Numbered from the stretch's first letter, positions 48,326 to 57,176 are shown. The stretch: 64,000 nucleotides of DNA from Rhodococcus oryzae (GCF_005049235.1 NZ_SUMD01000011.1:120487-184486), one strand, 5' to 3'. The notes: generated by a model not told the origin, from the letters alone. A program made the numbers and translations.

Positions 48326-48724
48326 TCAGTGACGTGCTTCGAGTCCGACGGCGTCGCGGAGCCGTGTCGCCGCCTCGCGCAGTGCCGGGTCGTGCGCCGC
48401 GGACGAATCCATCAGCGCGGCCAACGCCTCGGCGATGACGTTGAGCTTCTCCTGCGCCGCCTCGTCGGCCCGGCGGCTCGCGTTCTCCAGCAGCACCACC
48501 AGCAGCAGGGTGAAGACGCTTGCGACGGTATGGATGGCGACCTGCCACGTCTTGAGGTCGGTCCACATCGGAAGGCTGACCAGCCAGAGGGCGACCAACC
48601 CGGCACACACGAAGAAGAAGGGCGCCTGACTGACCCGGAGCTGGGCCTGTTCGACGAACCGCTCGAACGCGGAACGCCGATCCCCGCCCCGCCGGGTCTG
48701 CGCCGCGTCACTCCTGCGCTCCAT
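48326..48724 (-). CDS. Low-affinity iron permease-family small membrane protein
   Basis: A 132-residue protein with two transmembrane segments (FFFVCAGLVALWLVSLPMW and AIHTVASVFTLLLVVLLEN) followed by a charged helix with NASRRADEAAQEKLNVIAEA. This is the bacterial version of the fungal low-affinity iron permease domain; transport by the bacterial members is unproven. GGAGG precedes the ATG. It follows the LLM oxidoreductase by 15 bases and is probably co-transcribed with it. Confidence 0.8.
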   Translation of the reverse strand: MERRSDAAQTRRGGDRRSAFERFVEQAQLRVSQAPFFFVCAGLVALWLVSLPMWTDLKTWQVAIHTVASVFTLLLVVLLENASRRADEAAQEKLNVIAEALAALMDSSAAHDPALREAATRLRDAVGLEARH

Positions 48725-48739
48725 CCCGCTCGCCTCCTC

Positions 48740-49723
48740 TCAGTGGCGCACCAACCCGCCCAGGGTCCGGCCCGCCAACTCGACGATGCCCGGCTCGTGG
48801 CCGTTCGCGACCAGATTGATGATGACGCCGTCGATCCCGCGATCGAGGACCCGCGACGCGATCTGCTCGGCCACGTCGTCGGGATCGCCGACGAACTGCC
48901 GGTCCGTCGCGGCGGCGCGTTCGTCCTCGTCGAGCGCGCTCAGGTCGATGCCACGAGCGAGCAGGAAGTCGCGCTGCAGCCGGCGGGCGCGATCGCCGTC
49001 CTCGTCGATCATCACGAATGCCAGGAAGCTCGTCTCCAGCGTGCTGCGGTCCCTGCCGATCTCCGCGCAGCGCGCGTCGAGCGCGTCGAGTTTGCGGGGC
49101 AGCTCGGATGCGTTGCAGATCACGTTGAGATGGTCGGCGAACCGGGCGGCGTACGCGAAGGTCTTCTTCTCGCCGCTGCCGCCGATCAGGATCGGGAGAT
49201 CGTCGCGGATCCGCGGTTCGTTGATCGCCCCCTCGGTCCGGTACCACTTGCCCTCGAACGTCGGACGCTGCCCGCGCAGCATCGGCACGATGATCTCCAG
49301 CGCCTCGCCGAGCCGCTCGAAGCGATCGGTGAAAGTACCGAACTCATAGCCGAACTGGCGGTGTTCGAGCTCGAACCAGCCGGCGCCGATGCCGAGCACG
49401 GCCCGCCCGCCACTGACCACGTCGAGGGTCGTCACGGTCTTGGCGAGCATGGCCGGGTTGCGATAGGTGTTGCCGGTGACGAGCGCCGAGAGCTGGATGC
49501 TCTGGGTCGACGCCGCAAGCCCGGCCAGCGCGGTATAGGCCTCGAGCATCGGTTCGTCGGGCTCCCCGATGCCGGGCAGCTGATAGAAGTGGTCCATCAC
49601 GAAGGCGGTGTCGAATCCGGCAGCCTCGGCCTCGCGGGCCTGGGCGATCACGGTGGGGAACAGCTCCCGCACCGACCGCGAGTAGCTGAAGTTGGGCATC
49701 TGATATCCGAGTCGAATGCTCAC
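48740..49723 (-). CDS. LLM-class F420-dependent oxidoreductase
   Basis: A 327-residue luciferase-like TIM-barrel oxidoreductase. AREAEAAGFDTAFVMDHFYQLP, VTGNTYRNPAMLAKTVTTLD and GGRAVLGIGAGWFELEHRQFG match the F420-type LLM group. ILIGGSGEKKTFAYAARFAD is the cofactor-phosphate site. The substrate is unknown. GTG 49723 has a TAGCGT hexamer eight bases upstream, so the much longer open frame to 49864 is not used. It is divergent from the PNPOx paralogue across inverted repeats. Confidence 0.88.
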   Translation of the reverse strand: MSIRLGYQMPNFSYSRSVRELFPTVIAQAREAEAAGFDTAFVMDHFYQLPGIGEPDEPMLEAYTALAGLAASTQSIQLSALVTGNTYRNPAMLAKTVTTLDVVSGGRAVLGIGAGWFELEHRQFGYEFGTFTDRFERLGEALEIIVPMLRGQRPTFEGKWYRTEGAINEPRIRDDLPILIGGSGEKKTFAYAARFADHLNVICNASELPRKLDALDARCAEIGRDRSTLETSFLAFVMIDEDGDRARRLQRDFLLARGIDLSALDEDERAAATDRQFVGDPDDVAEQIASRVLDRGIDGVIINLVANGHEPGIVELAGRTLGGLVRH

Positions 49724-49731
49724 GAACTCCG

Positions 49732-49737
49732 ACGCTA
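49732..49737 (-). promoter_or_regulatory. Candidate -10 hexamer of leaderless LLM gene
   Basis: TAGCGT on the minus strand ends eight bases before GTG 49723. Confidence 0.45.
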
Positions 49738-49744
49738 CTCCCGG

Positions 49745-49830
49745 CGGACCGGGTCCGCTCGGCACCGAGGCGGGCCACCCCAAGGGTGGCGGATCGTCAC
49801 CCCAGGGTCGGTGGTGGCGGACCCGGTCCG
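49745..49830. promoter_or_regulatory. Spaced inverted repeat in the LLM / PNPOx divergent region
   Basis: CGGACCGGGTCCGC (49745-49758) and GCGGACCCGGTCCG (49817-49830) are a perfect 14-base inverted repeat 58 bases apart, and each arm is itself close to palindromic. It is a candidate paired operator for both genes. Confidence 0.5.
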
Positions 49831-49887
49831 GACGGAACATGAGGGTGATCGCTTCGCACCACATGCCTCGGCTCCAGGAGAACCACG

Positions 49888-50508
49888 ATGTCCAGCGCCG
49901 AACTCCCGGCGAATGGCACCAACGGCGAGCGGACGATGCAGGACGAACTGGGGACCTCGTTCCGCGCCGACCGCTTCTACGACCGCCAGATGTGCGCCCA
50001 CCTGAACCCCGCGATGATCGAGTTCATCGCGGGAATGGACCTGCTGTTCATCGGCACGGCCGCGCCGGATGGCACCTGCGACGTGTCGCTGCGGGCAGGC
50101 CCACCGGGCTTCGTCCAGGTCTTCGCCGCGGACCTCCTCGGATATCCCGAGTACCAGGGCAACGGGGTGATGGCCAGCCTGGGCAATATCGTCGAGAACC
50201 CGCACATCGGGCTGTTCATGGCGGATTTCGTCACCGATCTGATCGGCCTGCACGTCAACGGCACGGCGCAGATCGTCCCCGATGACGAGCTGCGCCACGC
50301 GCACCCGGACCTTCCGACGGAGCGGGTGCGCGGCCGCCGCGCCGAGCGCTGGGTCCTCGTGCACGTCGAGGAGGCATACATCCACTGCCGCAAGCACATC
50401 CCCCGGTTGGTGCCCGTCGACCGGGTCCGCGCGTGGGGCACCCACAACCCGGAGCACAAGGGCGGCGACTACTTCGGAGTCGCCGCCGAGCGCGACCTCC
50501 CCCGTTAG
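49888..50508 (+). CDS. PNPOx-like flavoprotein, tail-less paralogue
   Basis: A 206-residue split-barrel protein clearly paralogous to the core of the protein at 19510: both share NP-MIEFIA, GNGVMASLGNI, DLIGLHVNG and AYIHCRKHIPR. It stops after GGDYFGVAAERDLPR, where the paralogue continues into the basic tail. FMN or haem-like ligand binding is expected from the fold. AGGAG precedes the ATG. It is convergent with the DinB gene, whose stop codon it shares (TTAG). Confidence 0.85.
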   Translation: MSSAELPANGTNGERTMQDELGTSFRADRFYDRQMCAHLNPAMIEFIAGMDLLFIGTAAPDGTCDVSLRAGPPGFVQVFAADLLGYPEYQGNGVMASLGNIVENPHIGLFMADFVTDLIGLHVNGTAQIVPDDELRHAHPDLPTERVRGRRAERWVLVHVEEAYIHCRKHIPRLVPVDRVRAWGTHNPEHKGGDYFGVAAERDLPR

Positions 50509-51059
50509 AACTCCATGCCGGCGTCGGCGCCCATCTGCATGGTGGTGTTCCCGCCGTCGAGCGACTCGCGGATGATGTCCGCGTGACCCGAGTGCTGCGC
50601 GGTCTCCCGGAGGATGTGCAGCAGGATCTTTCGGGCCGCCCACCACTCACGCTCGGGGGCCCACGGTGCGGTCGGCATCGGGATGAGCACGCCCAGGTCC
50701 GGCAGTCCCGCGACCGCGGCCTCGGTCGCCCGCGCGACGGCCGCGTAGTCCTCGAGCAGCGAGGCCAGGGTGTCGTCCTCGCCCACTGTCCACGCCGCGG
50801 TGGCGATCTCCATGTCGAACTCGGCGTTCTCGTCGGGCTCGAGGATCGTCTCCACCCAGTTCCGTTCCGTGGCGGCAACGTGCTTGACGAGGGCCATCAG
50901 GGTGAGTTCGCTTGCCGTGGACCGCGTCCGGGCCTGCGCGTCGTCGAGTCCCCGAAACGTGATGAGGAAGGTCTGGCGCTGATCGGCGAGCATCGCCAGG
51001 AAGTCGGCGTGCTCTCCGGTGACGGTGGACTGTGCGGCGGCGTTCTGAACGGTGCTCAT
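50505..51059 (-). CDS. DinB/DUF664-family protein
   Basis: A 184-residue four-helix-bundle protein of the DinB superfamily. The metal-ligand histidines are in LVKHVAATERNW and RETAQHSGHADIIRESLDG. In actinobacteria this family includes thiol (mycothiol or bacillithiol) transferases and maleylpyruvate-isomerase relatives. The specific reaction is unknown. The start ATG 51059 has GGGAAGG upstream. Confidence 0.87.
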   Translation of the reverse strand: MSTVQNAAAQSTVTGEHADFLAMLADQRQTFLITFRGLDDAQARTRSTASELTLMALVKHVAATERNWVETILEPDENAEFDMEIATAAWTVGEDDTLASLLEDYAAVARATEAAVAGLPDLGVLIPMPTAPWAPEREWWAARKILLHILRETAQHSGHADIIRESLDGGNTTMQMGADAGMEF

Positions 51060-51167
51060 GTGATCGGCCTTCCCTTGGCTGTTGGTAGGGATGACGCTAC
51101 GAGCAATTGCGGTCAGAAACGGTCCTCAATTACCGGTGTCGCGGAGAAAGCCCGAAGATCCTCGCCG

Positions 51168-52676
51168 TCAGCCGTTTTTCAGCGCGGCCTCGGCCGCCTG
51201 CATCGCCCGCTCGCGATCCGCGGTCACCAGCCCGATCCGGGTCCGGCGGTCCAGCAGGTCGTCGACGTCGAGAGCACCCTCGTGGCTGACCGCGAAGGCC
51301 AGCTCGGCATGCGTGACATCGATGCCGTCCGCGATCGGGGCGAGCTCGCCCGCCGCCGCCACCTGTGCCGACTCGCTCCCGTAGCGGGCGACGAGCGAGG
51401 CGGGCAGGTCGCCCGCGACCGGCCCCGCGCCGACCACCGGGAGCTTGGTGGTCACACACGGCCGCGCCACGAGGCCACCCGCGCGGACGGCGGCGTCGAC
51501 AGCGTCCTGCGCCATCTTCCGATAGGTGGTGAGCTTGCCGCCGACCACACTGATGACGCCGTTCGACGAGCGGAGCACCGCGTGGTTGCGCGAGAGATCG
51601 GCGGTGGAGCCCTCGCCGGTGTCGAGCAGCGGCCGCAGGCCCGAAAAGGTGGCCAGCACGTCCGCCCGGGTCAGCGGCGTACCCAGCGCGGTGTTCACCG
51701 TGTCGAGCAGGAAGTCGATCTCGAAGTCCGCGGCCTGCGGCACGTCGGGGATCTCGCCCTCGATCGCCTCGTCGGTCAGGCCGAGGTAGACCCGGCCGAG
51801 TTGCGCGGGCAGCGCGAACACGAATCGGTTGGTCTCCCCAGGGATCGGCACCGTCAGGGCGGCGGTGGGATTGCCCAGCGCCTGCGCAGGCAACACCAGG
51901 TGGGTGCCCCGGCTCGGCTTCAGCCGGATGTCGGGATCGACCTGCCCGGCCCAGACCCCCGCCGCGTTCACCACCGCGCGCGCCCGGATCGTCAGTTCCT
52001 CGCCGGTCAGCTCATCACGCAGCCGCGCCGAGGTACCGGTCACGTCGTACGCGCCCACCCGGGTCAGCACCGTGGCGCCGTGCTGCGCAGCGGTGCGCGC
52101 GATGGCCACCACCAGCCTGGCATCGTCGATCAGCTGGCCGTCGAACGCCAGCAGCCCGCCGCGCAGGCCGTCCCGCCGGACCGCGGGCGCGAGCTCCGCG
52201 GCGCGGTCGGCGGACACCCGGCGCGAGCGCGGCAGCACCTTCGTCGACGTCCTGGCCGTGGCCCGCAGCACGTCGCCTGCCAGGAATCCCGTTCGCACCA
52301 AGGTCTTCTCGAAGGCCCCGACCGACGGCAGCAGCGGCACGAGCTGCGGCATCGCCCGGACCAGGTGCGGCGCGGTGCTCGTCATCAGGATCCCGCGCTC
52401 GACTGCGCTCTCCCGCGCGATGCCGACATTTCCCGACGCCAGGTAGCGCAACCCGCCGTGGGCGAGCTTGGAGCTCCATCGGCTCGTCCCGAACGCCAGG
52501 TCGTGCTTGTCCACGAGCACCACCCGCAGGCCACGCGAGGCGGCATCGAGGGCGGTACCGACACCGGTGATGCCACCGCCGACGACGAGCACGTCCACCG
52601 CGGCCCCGTCGCCGAGCCCGGACAGTTCCCGGCTGCGCCGGTCCGCGTTCAGCGCCGACTTCGATTGCTGGTTCAC
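51168..52676 (-). CDS. glpD: GlpD, glycerol-3-phosphate dehydrogenase
   Basis: A 502-residue FAD enzyme at the membrane, oxidising glycerol-3-phosphate to dihydroxyacetone phosphate and passing electrons to quinone. The Rossmann FAD motif is VVGGGITGVGTALDAASRG (about 30-48). FGTSRWSSKLAHGGLRYLAS, GVWAGQVDPDIRLKPSRGTH and SVVGGKLTTYRKMAQDAVD are conserved. Its start lies eight bases after the TetR gene stop. Order glpD, TetR, AGPS-like, diacylglycerol kinase matches Rv2249c-Rv2252. Confidence 0.95.
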   Translation of the reverse strand: MNQQSKSALNADRRSRELSGLGDGAAVDVLVVGGGITGVGTALDAASRGLRVVLVDKHDLAFGTSRWSSKLAHGGLRYLASGNVGIARESAVERGILMTSTAPHLVRAMPQLVPLLPSVGAFEKTLVRTGFLAGDVLRATARTSTKVLPRSRRVSADRAAELAPAVRRDGLRGGLLAFDGQLIDDARLVVAIARTAAQHGATVLTRVGAYDVTGTSARLRDELTGEELTIRARAVVNAAGVWAGQVDPDIRLKPSRGTHLVLPAQALGNPTAALTVPIPGETNRFVFALPAQLGRVYLGLTDEAIEGEIPDVPQAADFEIDFLLDTVNTALGTPLTRADVLATFSGLRPLLDTGEGSTADLSRNHAVLRSSNGVISVVGGKLTTYRKMAQDAVDAAVRAGGLVARPCVTTKLPVVGAGPVAGDLPASLVARYGSESAQVAAAGELAPIADGIDVTHAELAFAVSHEGALDVDDLLDRRTRIGLVTADRERAMQAAEAALKNG

Positions 52677-52684
52677 GGTTGCTC

Positions 52685-53290
52685 CTAGGTGAGGGGTGGT
52701 CTGAGGTACGCGTCGACCGCGTGCGCGAGCTCCGCGATCAGCGCCTTCGGCGGCAGGATCTCCGCGACCATGCCTGCGGACTGCACGACCGACTGCGCCA
52801 TCAGCAGGATCATGGTGGCGATACCGGTGGCATCGCCAGCGCGAATCGAGCCGTCGCGTTGCCCGACCAGAACGACCGGGGTGAGCGTCTCGACGATCGC
52901 CCGCTGGCTCGCCCCGAGCCGGTCGACGATGTAGGTGATGAGCAGTTCTGGGTCCGAGCGCAGGATCTTGACGAACAGCGGGTGGGTCCGCACCGTCTCG
53001 GCGGTCTCCGCCACACCGCGCACCAACTGCTCCCGTGCGACCCCCGACCCGGACATCTCCGGCAGCGCCTGCTCGATCTCCCTGGTCAGCAGGTCCGCGA
53101 CGACCGCCTTGGTGTCGGGCCAGCGGCGGTACACGGTGGGTCGGCTCACCCCCGCGCGACGGGCGATCTCGGCGAGGGTGGTCCGTCTCAGGCCGAATTC
53201 GAGCACACAGGCTCGGGTTGCGTCGAGAATGAGGTCGTCGACGGTGGGCGCTGCAGCTGCAGTCTGCGGATCAGCGTTACGGATAGACAT
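52685..53290 (-). CDS. TetR-family regulator of the glpD / AGPS-like locus
   Basis: A 201-residue TetR regulator (Rv2250c position). The HTH is LAEIARRAGVSRPTVYRRWP, preceded by ILDATRACVLEFGLRRTT. The C-terminal domain is helical. It is transcribed with glpD and divergent from the AGPS-like gene. Twin TGTAAC repeats lie between the start codons and may be its operator. ATG 53290 has no clear ribosome site. Its ligand is unknown; a glycerolipid intermediate is plausible. Confidence 0.88.
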   Translation of the reverse strand: MSIRNADPQTAAAAPTVDDLILDATRACVLEFGLRRTTLAEIARRAGVSRPTVYRRWPDTKAVVADLLTREIEQALPEMSGSGVAREQLVRGVAETAETVRTHPLFVKILRSDPELLITYIVDRLGASQRAIVETLTPVVLVGQRDGSIRAGDATGIATMILLMAQSVVQSAGMVAEILPPKALIAELAHAVDAYLRPPLT

Positions 53291-53310
53291 CGTATGTAAC
53301 ACTGTAACGC
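53291..53310. promoter_or_regulatory. Direct TGTAAC repeats between TetR and AGPS-like genes
   Basis: TGTAAC occurs at 53295-53300 and 53303-53308, eight bases apart. The gap between the two ATGs is only 20 bases if the AGPS-like protein starts at 53311. Confidence 0.4.
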
Positions 53311-54957
53311 ATGTCCGACACCGCAGCTCCGCAATCAGCCTCCACTCCGCAGTTCCCCGACACCGCGGCACCCACCATGGAGTGGGACGCCTGGGGAGTC
53401 GCGGAGTTCCGCAAGCAGCTCTCGCCGCAGGTGCTCACCCTGCTCCGATCCGCGCTCGGCGTCAGCGCCGAGCAGTCGCCGCCGCCCGAGGAGTCGGCAG
53501 CGGTGCTGCGCCCGACCAGCCTGACCGAGGGCCACCGCACCGACCTCGACGAGCTGATCGGCTCCGAGCACGTGCGCACCGACGACGCGACCCGGCTCCG
53601 CCACGCCGGCGGCAAGAGCACGCCGGACCTGTTGCGCCGCAAGGACACCGAGCCGCAGAACGCCCCCGACGCGGTGGTCCTGCCCGGCTCACACGACGAG
53701 GTGCTCGCCCTGCTGCGGTACTGCGCGGCCGAGTCCATCGCGGTCGTGCCCTTCGGCGGCGGCACCAGCGTGGTCGGCGGCGTCGACCCGGCACGAGGCG
53801 GGTTCCACGAGGTGATCGCCCTCGACCTGCGCCGCCTGGACGCCCTGCTCGAGCTCGACGCCGTGTCCGGCATCGCGACCCTGCAGGCAGGCGTCACCGG
53901 CCCGCAGGCCGAGCAGCTCCTCGGCACGCACGGCTTCTCGCTCGGCCACTTCCCGCAGAGCTTCCAGTTCGCCACGATCGGCGGGTTCGCCGCGACCAGG
54001 TCCTCCGGACAGGCCTCCGCCGGTTACGGCCGCTTCGACGACATGGTCCAGCGGATCCGGGTCGCCACCCCCACCGGAGATCTCGACCTCGGCCGGGCGC
54101 CCGCGTCCGCAGCCGGACCGGACCTGCGCGAGCTGTTCGTCGGGTCGGAGGGTGCGTTCGGGATCATCACCGAGGTCGCCGTTCGGGTGCACCCGGTCCC
54201 CGAGACCACCGCCTACCGGGCCTGGTCGTTCCCCGATTTCGAGACCGGCGCGGCCGCGCTGCGCACGGTGATCCAGACGGGCGCGACCCCGACCGTGATG
54301 CGGCTGTCCGACGAGGCCGAGACGGGCCTCAACCTGGCGCTGGCCGGCGACGTCGGCGGCGAGAGCCCCGCGGCGGGCTGCCTGGCGATCACCACCTTCG
54401 AGGGCACCGCGGCGCACACGGAGTCCCGGCACGCCGAGGCGTGCGCGCTGCTCGCCGCCGCGGGCGGCACCGACCTGGGCGAGCAGCCCGCCAGGTCCTG
54501 GGAGCACGGCCGCTACGACGCGCCGTACCTGCGCGATGCGCTGCTCAACGCGGGCGCCATCGTGGAGACCCTGGAGACGGCCACCACGTGGTCGAACCTG
54601 TCGAACCTGCGCACCGCCGTCACCACCGCGCTCACCGAGTCGCTGACCGCACAGGGCACCCCGGCGTTGGTGATGTGCCACATCTCGCACACCTACCCGA
54701 CCGGCGCCTCCCTCTACTTCACCGTGGTCTGCGCACAGACCGCCGATCCGCTGCCCCAGTGGGCGGCCGCGAAGAAGGCCGCGGGCGACGCGATCGTCTC
54801 CGTCGGCGCCACCATCACCCACCACCACGCCGTCGGGCGCGATCACCGTCCGTGGATGTCGGACGAGGTCGGCGAGCTGGGCGGACGGGTGCTCCAGGCA
54901 GTCAAGGACGCCGTTGATCCCACCGGAATCCTCAACCCTGGCAAGCTGATTCCATGA
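53311..54957 (+). CDS. AGPS-like FAD oxidase (alkyl-dihydroxyacetonephosphate synthase family)
   Basis: A 548-residue FAD_binding_4 protein (Rv2251 homologue). The FAD site includes VVPFGGGTSVVGGVDP and QFATIGGFAATRSSGQASAGYG; the C-terminal ITHHHAVGRDHRPWMSDE is the His-rich active-site loop of alkylglycerone-phosphate synthase. AGPS swaps the acyl chain of acyl-DHAP for a fatty alcohol to form ether lipids; bacterial activity is not settled. The M. tuberculosis start aligns with MEWDAWG (ATG 53380), so the first 23 residues may not be translated. Its stop overlaps the kinase ATG. Confidence 0.87.
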   Translation: MSDTAAPQSASTPQFPDTAAPTMEWDAWGVAEFRKQLSPQVLTLLRSALGVSAEQSPPPEESAAVLRPTSLTEGHRTDLDELIGSEHVRTDDATRLRHAGGKSTPDLLRRKDTEPQNAPDAVVLPGSHDEVLALLRYCAAESIAVVPFGGGTSVVGGVDPARGGFHEVIALDLRRLDALLELDAVSGIATLQAGVTGPQAEQLLGTHGFSLGHFPQSFQFATIGGFAATRSSGQASAGYGRFDDMVQRIRVATPTGDLDLGRAPASAAGPDLRELFVGSEGAFGIITEVAVRVHPVPETTAYRAWSFPDFETGAAALRTVIQTGATPTVMRLSDEAETGLNLALAGDVGGESPAAGCLAITTFEGTAAHTESRHAEACALLAAAGGTDLGEQPARSWEHGRYDAPYLRDALLNAGAIVETLETATTWSNLSNLRTAVTTALTESLTAQGTPALVMCHISHTYPTGASLYFTVVCAQTADPLPQWAAAKKAAGDAIVSVGATITHHHAVGRDHRPWMSDEVGELGGRVLQAVKDAVDPTGILNPGKLIP

Positions 54958-55838
54958 GATCAGTCACGGTTCTGACGAACCCCGCCGCAGGCAACGGCCA
55001 CGCCCCGGAGGCCGCCGCGGCCGCGATCGCCCGACTCCGCGAGCTCGGCGTGCAGGTCTCCGAGATCGAGGGAGAGTCCGCGGCCGAGGCGCTCGAGCTG
55101 GCACGGAAGGCGGTTGCCGACGGCACCGACGCGTTGGTCGCGGCCGGCGGCGACGGGCTGATCAGCATCGCCTGGCAGGCCCTGGCCCAGAGCGGCATCC
55201 CGCTCGGCATCATCCCCGGCGGCACCGGCAACGACCACGCCCGGCTGTTCCACATCCCGGTCGACGACCCGGCCGCCGCCGCCGATGTCATCGCCCGCGG
55301 CACCACCGAGACCATCGATCTCGGCAAGATCGGCGACCGCTGGTTCGGCACAGTGCTCTCCAGCGGCTTCGACTCGCTGGTCACCGACCGGGCGAACAGG
55401 CTTCGGTGGCCCCGCGGTCCGATGCGCTACAACGTCGCGATGCTCGTCGAGCTGGCGCAGCTGCGCCCGATCCCCTACCGGATCGTGCTCGACGACCAGA
55501 CCATCGAACTGGACGCGGCGATGGTCACGGTCGGCAACGGCACCTCGTACGGCGGCGGCATGCTGATCACCCCGAACGCGGAGGTCACCGACGGACTGCT
55601 GGACGTCACCGTGGTGGCGGCGGGCAGCCGGTTGCGGCTGGTGCGCCTGTTCCCGACGGTCTACAAGGGCACCCACGTCGACCTGGACGAGGTGCAGACG
55701 TTCCGGTCCCGCCGGGTCCGGCTCGAGGCGGCGGGCATCACCGCGTATGCCGACGGCGAGCGGGTCGCCCCGCTGCCGATCGACATCGAGGCGGTCCCTG
55801 GCGCGGGATCCGTCATCGTCGGGGCGCCGATCCGCTGA
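54954..55838 (+). CDS. Diacylglycerol/lipid kinase (Rv2252 type)
   Basis: A 294-residue lipid kinase of the DAGK catalytic fold. The nucleotide-binding motifs are LTNPAAGNGHA at the start, VAAGGDGLIS (usual GGDGT has T replaced by L) and IPGGTGNDHAR. Rv2252 phosphorylates diacylglycerol and supports phosphatidylinositol-mannoside synthesis. ATG 54954 overlaps the stop of the AGPS-like gene (ATGA), tying their synthesis. A strong hairpin follows. Confidence 0.92.
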   Translation: MRSVTVLTNPAAGNGHAPEAAAAAIARLRELGVQVSEIEGESAAEALELARKAVADGTDALVAAGGDGLISIAWQALAQSGIPLGIIPGGTGNDHARLFHIPVDDPAAAADVIARGTTETIDLGKIGDRWFGTVLSSGFDSLVTDRANRLRWPRGPMRYNVAMLVELAQLRPIPYRIVLDDQTIELDAAMVTVGNGTSYGGGMLITPNAEVTDGLLDVTVVAAGSRLRLVRLFPTVYKGTHVDLDEVQTFRSRRVRLEAAGITAYADGERVAPLPIDIEAVPGAGSVIVGAPIR

Positions 55839-55843
55839 CGGTC

Positions 55844-55889
55844 CGCTCGCCGAGGTGGGCGGTCCATTCCGCCTCCACCTCGGCGAGCG
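55844..55889. terminator. Bidirectional terminator after the lipid kinase
   Basis: CGCTCGCCGAGGTGG (55844-55858) and CCACCTCGGCGAGCG (55875-55889) form a perfect 15-base stem with a 16-base loop between convergent genes. Confidence 0.8.
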
Positions 55890-55907
55890 CGTCGGCCGAC
55901 CGGTCGA

Positions 55908-56417
55908 TCAGGAATCCCGCGGACTGATGGCGGTGGCGATTTCCTCAGCGCTGGGGTCATACCAGTCTCCACCCGGACTTCGGCGCCGGTTGAACAGCTG
56001 TGGACGGTATCGGGCGAAATTTCGACGCAACAGCGCGGCGTACCAGCGATCGAGGTACGAACTGAAGGTGGAGGCGAAACCGTCTCCGGCGGGCACCGGG
56101 TGGGTCATCGCCCGGTGAACCAGTGTTGTCAGCTCGCCGAATGAGATGTCTTCCACGACTGGCGGATCCGGGAGACTGAGCCGAAACGCGACGACCTCCT
56201 CGCCTTCGCTTTCCCATGCGTAGAGAAGCTCGGAAGGCTCGACCGTCTTGGACGTGAGCCGTCTGATGTCTTCTGCGGCGCGTTCAGACGCCGGTCCCCC
56301 ATCACCGTGCTCGTCGACCTCGCGCATCAACTGCGTCATGCGGGCGAGAACCCTCGGATACAACCGCTCGGCTTCGTCCATGCTCGGTTCGAGTTCCACA
56401 CGCAGTTGCCCATCCAC
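55908..56417 (-). CDS. Hypothetical protein
   Basis: A 169-residue soluble, acidic protein that I do not recognise. It has helical stretches (RLYPRVLARMTQLMREV), a Pro-rich turn SLPDPPVVEDISFG and a basic LLRRNFARYRPQLFNRRR near the end, finishing YDPSAEEIATAI. No catalytic motif or membrane segment is visible. Its ATG is six bases after the stop of the PIG-L gene, so it is probably co-translated and may act in the same process. Confidence 0.7.
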   Translation of the reverse strand: MDGQLRVELEPSMDEAERLYPRVLARMTQLMREVDEHGDGGPASERAAEDIRRLTSKTVEPSELLYAWESEGEEVVAFRLSLPDPPVVEDISFGELTTLVHRAMTHPVPAGDGFASTFSSYLDRWYAALLRRNFARYRPQLFNRRRSPGGDWYDPSAEEIATAISPRDS

Positions 56418-56423
56418 TGGTCG

Positions 56424-57131
56424 TCAGAACTGGTACAGCTCGAAGCCGACGGCACGATCGGCGGCGAAACCGTCCCTCGGACCGGTTGCCATCTCGATCT
56501 GCGCCCGCGCCTGGTCCAGCACCGGGACATCGCTGAGCGCCTGCAGGTACCGGCTGTGTTCGGCGAGCGACGCCACCGCGGTGTCGACCGTGTCGCTGAC
56601 GTCGACGGCATGCGTGGCCCCGACCATGACGTTGACCGCCACCCACCGCACGCCCGACCACCGCGGTTCGGTGAGCTCGGGAAAGATCCACTCGTTGGCC
56701 GCGTCGGACACCGCGTCGAGCACGCTCTGTCCGAGCGCCCGATGATCGGCGCTGTTCAGGAAGCCCGGCCCCCAGGTCTCGCGATGATTCATGGTGAGCA
56801 CGAACTCGGGCCGATGCCGCCGGATCGCGCCCGCCAGATCGCGTCGCAGGTCCAGCCCCTCCTGGAGTCTGCCGTCGGGGTGGCCCAGGAATTCGACCTC
56901 TGCGACACCGACGACGGCCGCCGAGCGGCGTTCCTCCTCCTCGCGCAGCGGCCCGCACTCGGCGGGAGACAGGCCCGCGATGCCCGCCTCGCCGCTGGTC
57001 GCGAGGACATACCGGATGTCCTTGCCCTGTCCGGTCCAGCGGGCCACCGCCGCAGCGGCCCCGTACTCGATGTCGTCGGGATGGGCGACGATGACGACGC
57101 CCCGCTTCCAGTCCTCGGGAATCGGCTCCAT
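56424..57131 (-). CDS. PIG-L (LmbE)-family zinc deacetylase
   Basis: A 235-residue zinc-dependent deacetylase. The zinc-site motifs are VIVAHPDDIEYG near residue 16 and LTMNHRETWGPGFLNSADHRA, giving the expected His-Asp-Asp and His set. Relatives remove acetyl from GlcNAc-inositol (MshB, mycothiol pathway) or other sugar conjugates; this one is not clearly MshB or Mca. ATG 57131 is preferred over ATG 57143. A small two-helix membrane protein gene lies 45 bases upstream. Confidence 0.87.
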   Translation of the reverse strand: MEPIPEDWKRGVVIVAHPDDIEYGAAAAVARWTGQGKDIRYVLATSGEAGIAGLSPAECGPLREEEERRSAAVVGVAEVEFLGHPDGRLQEGLDLRRDLAGAIRRHRPEFVLTMNHRETWGPGFLNSADHRALGQSVLDAVSDAANEWIFPELTEPRWSGVRWVAVNVMVGATHAVDVSDTVDTAVASLAEHSRYLQALSDVPVLDQARAQIEMATGPRDGFAADRAVGFELYQF

Positions 57132-57176
57132 GCGCCTCAGCATGCCCGGCCCCGGGTGGTACCGCGCGGCGCCGCG

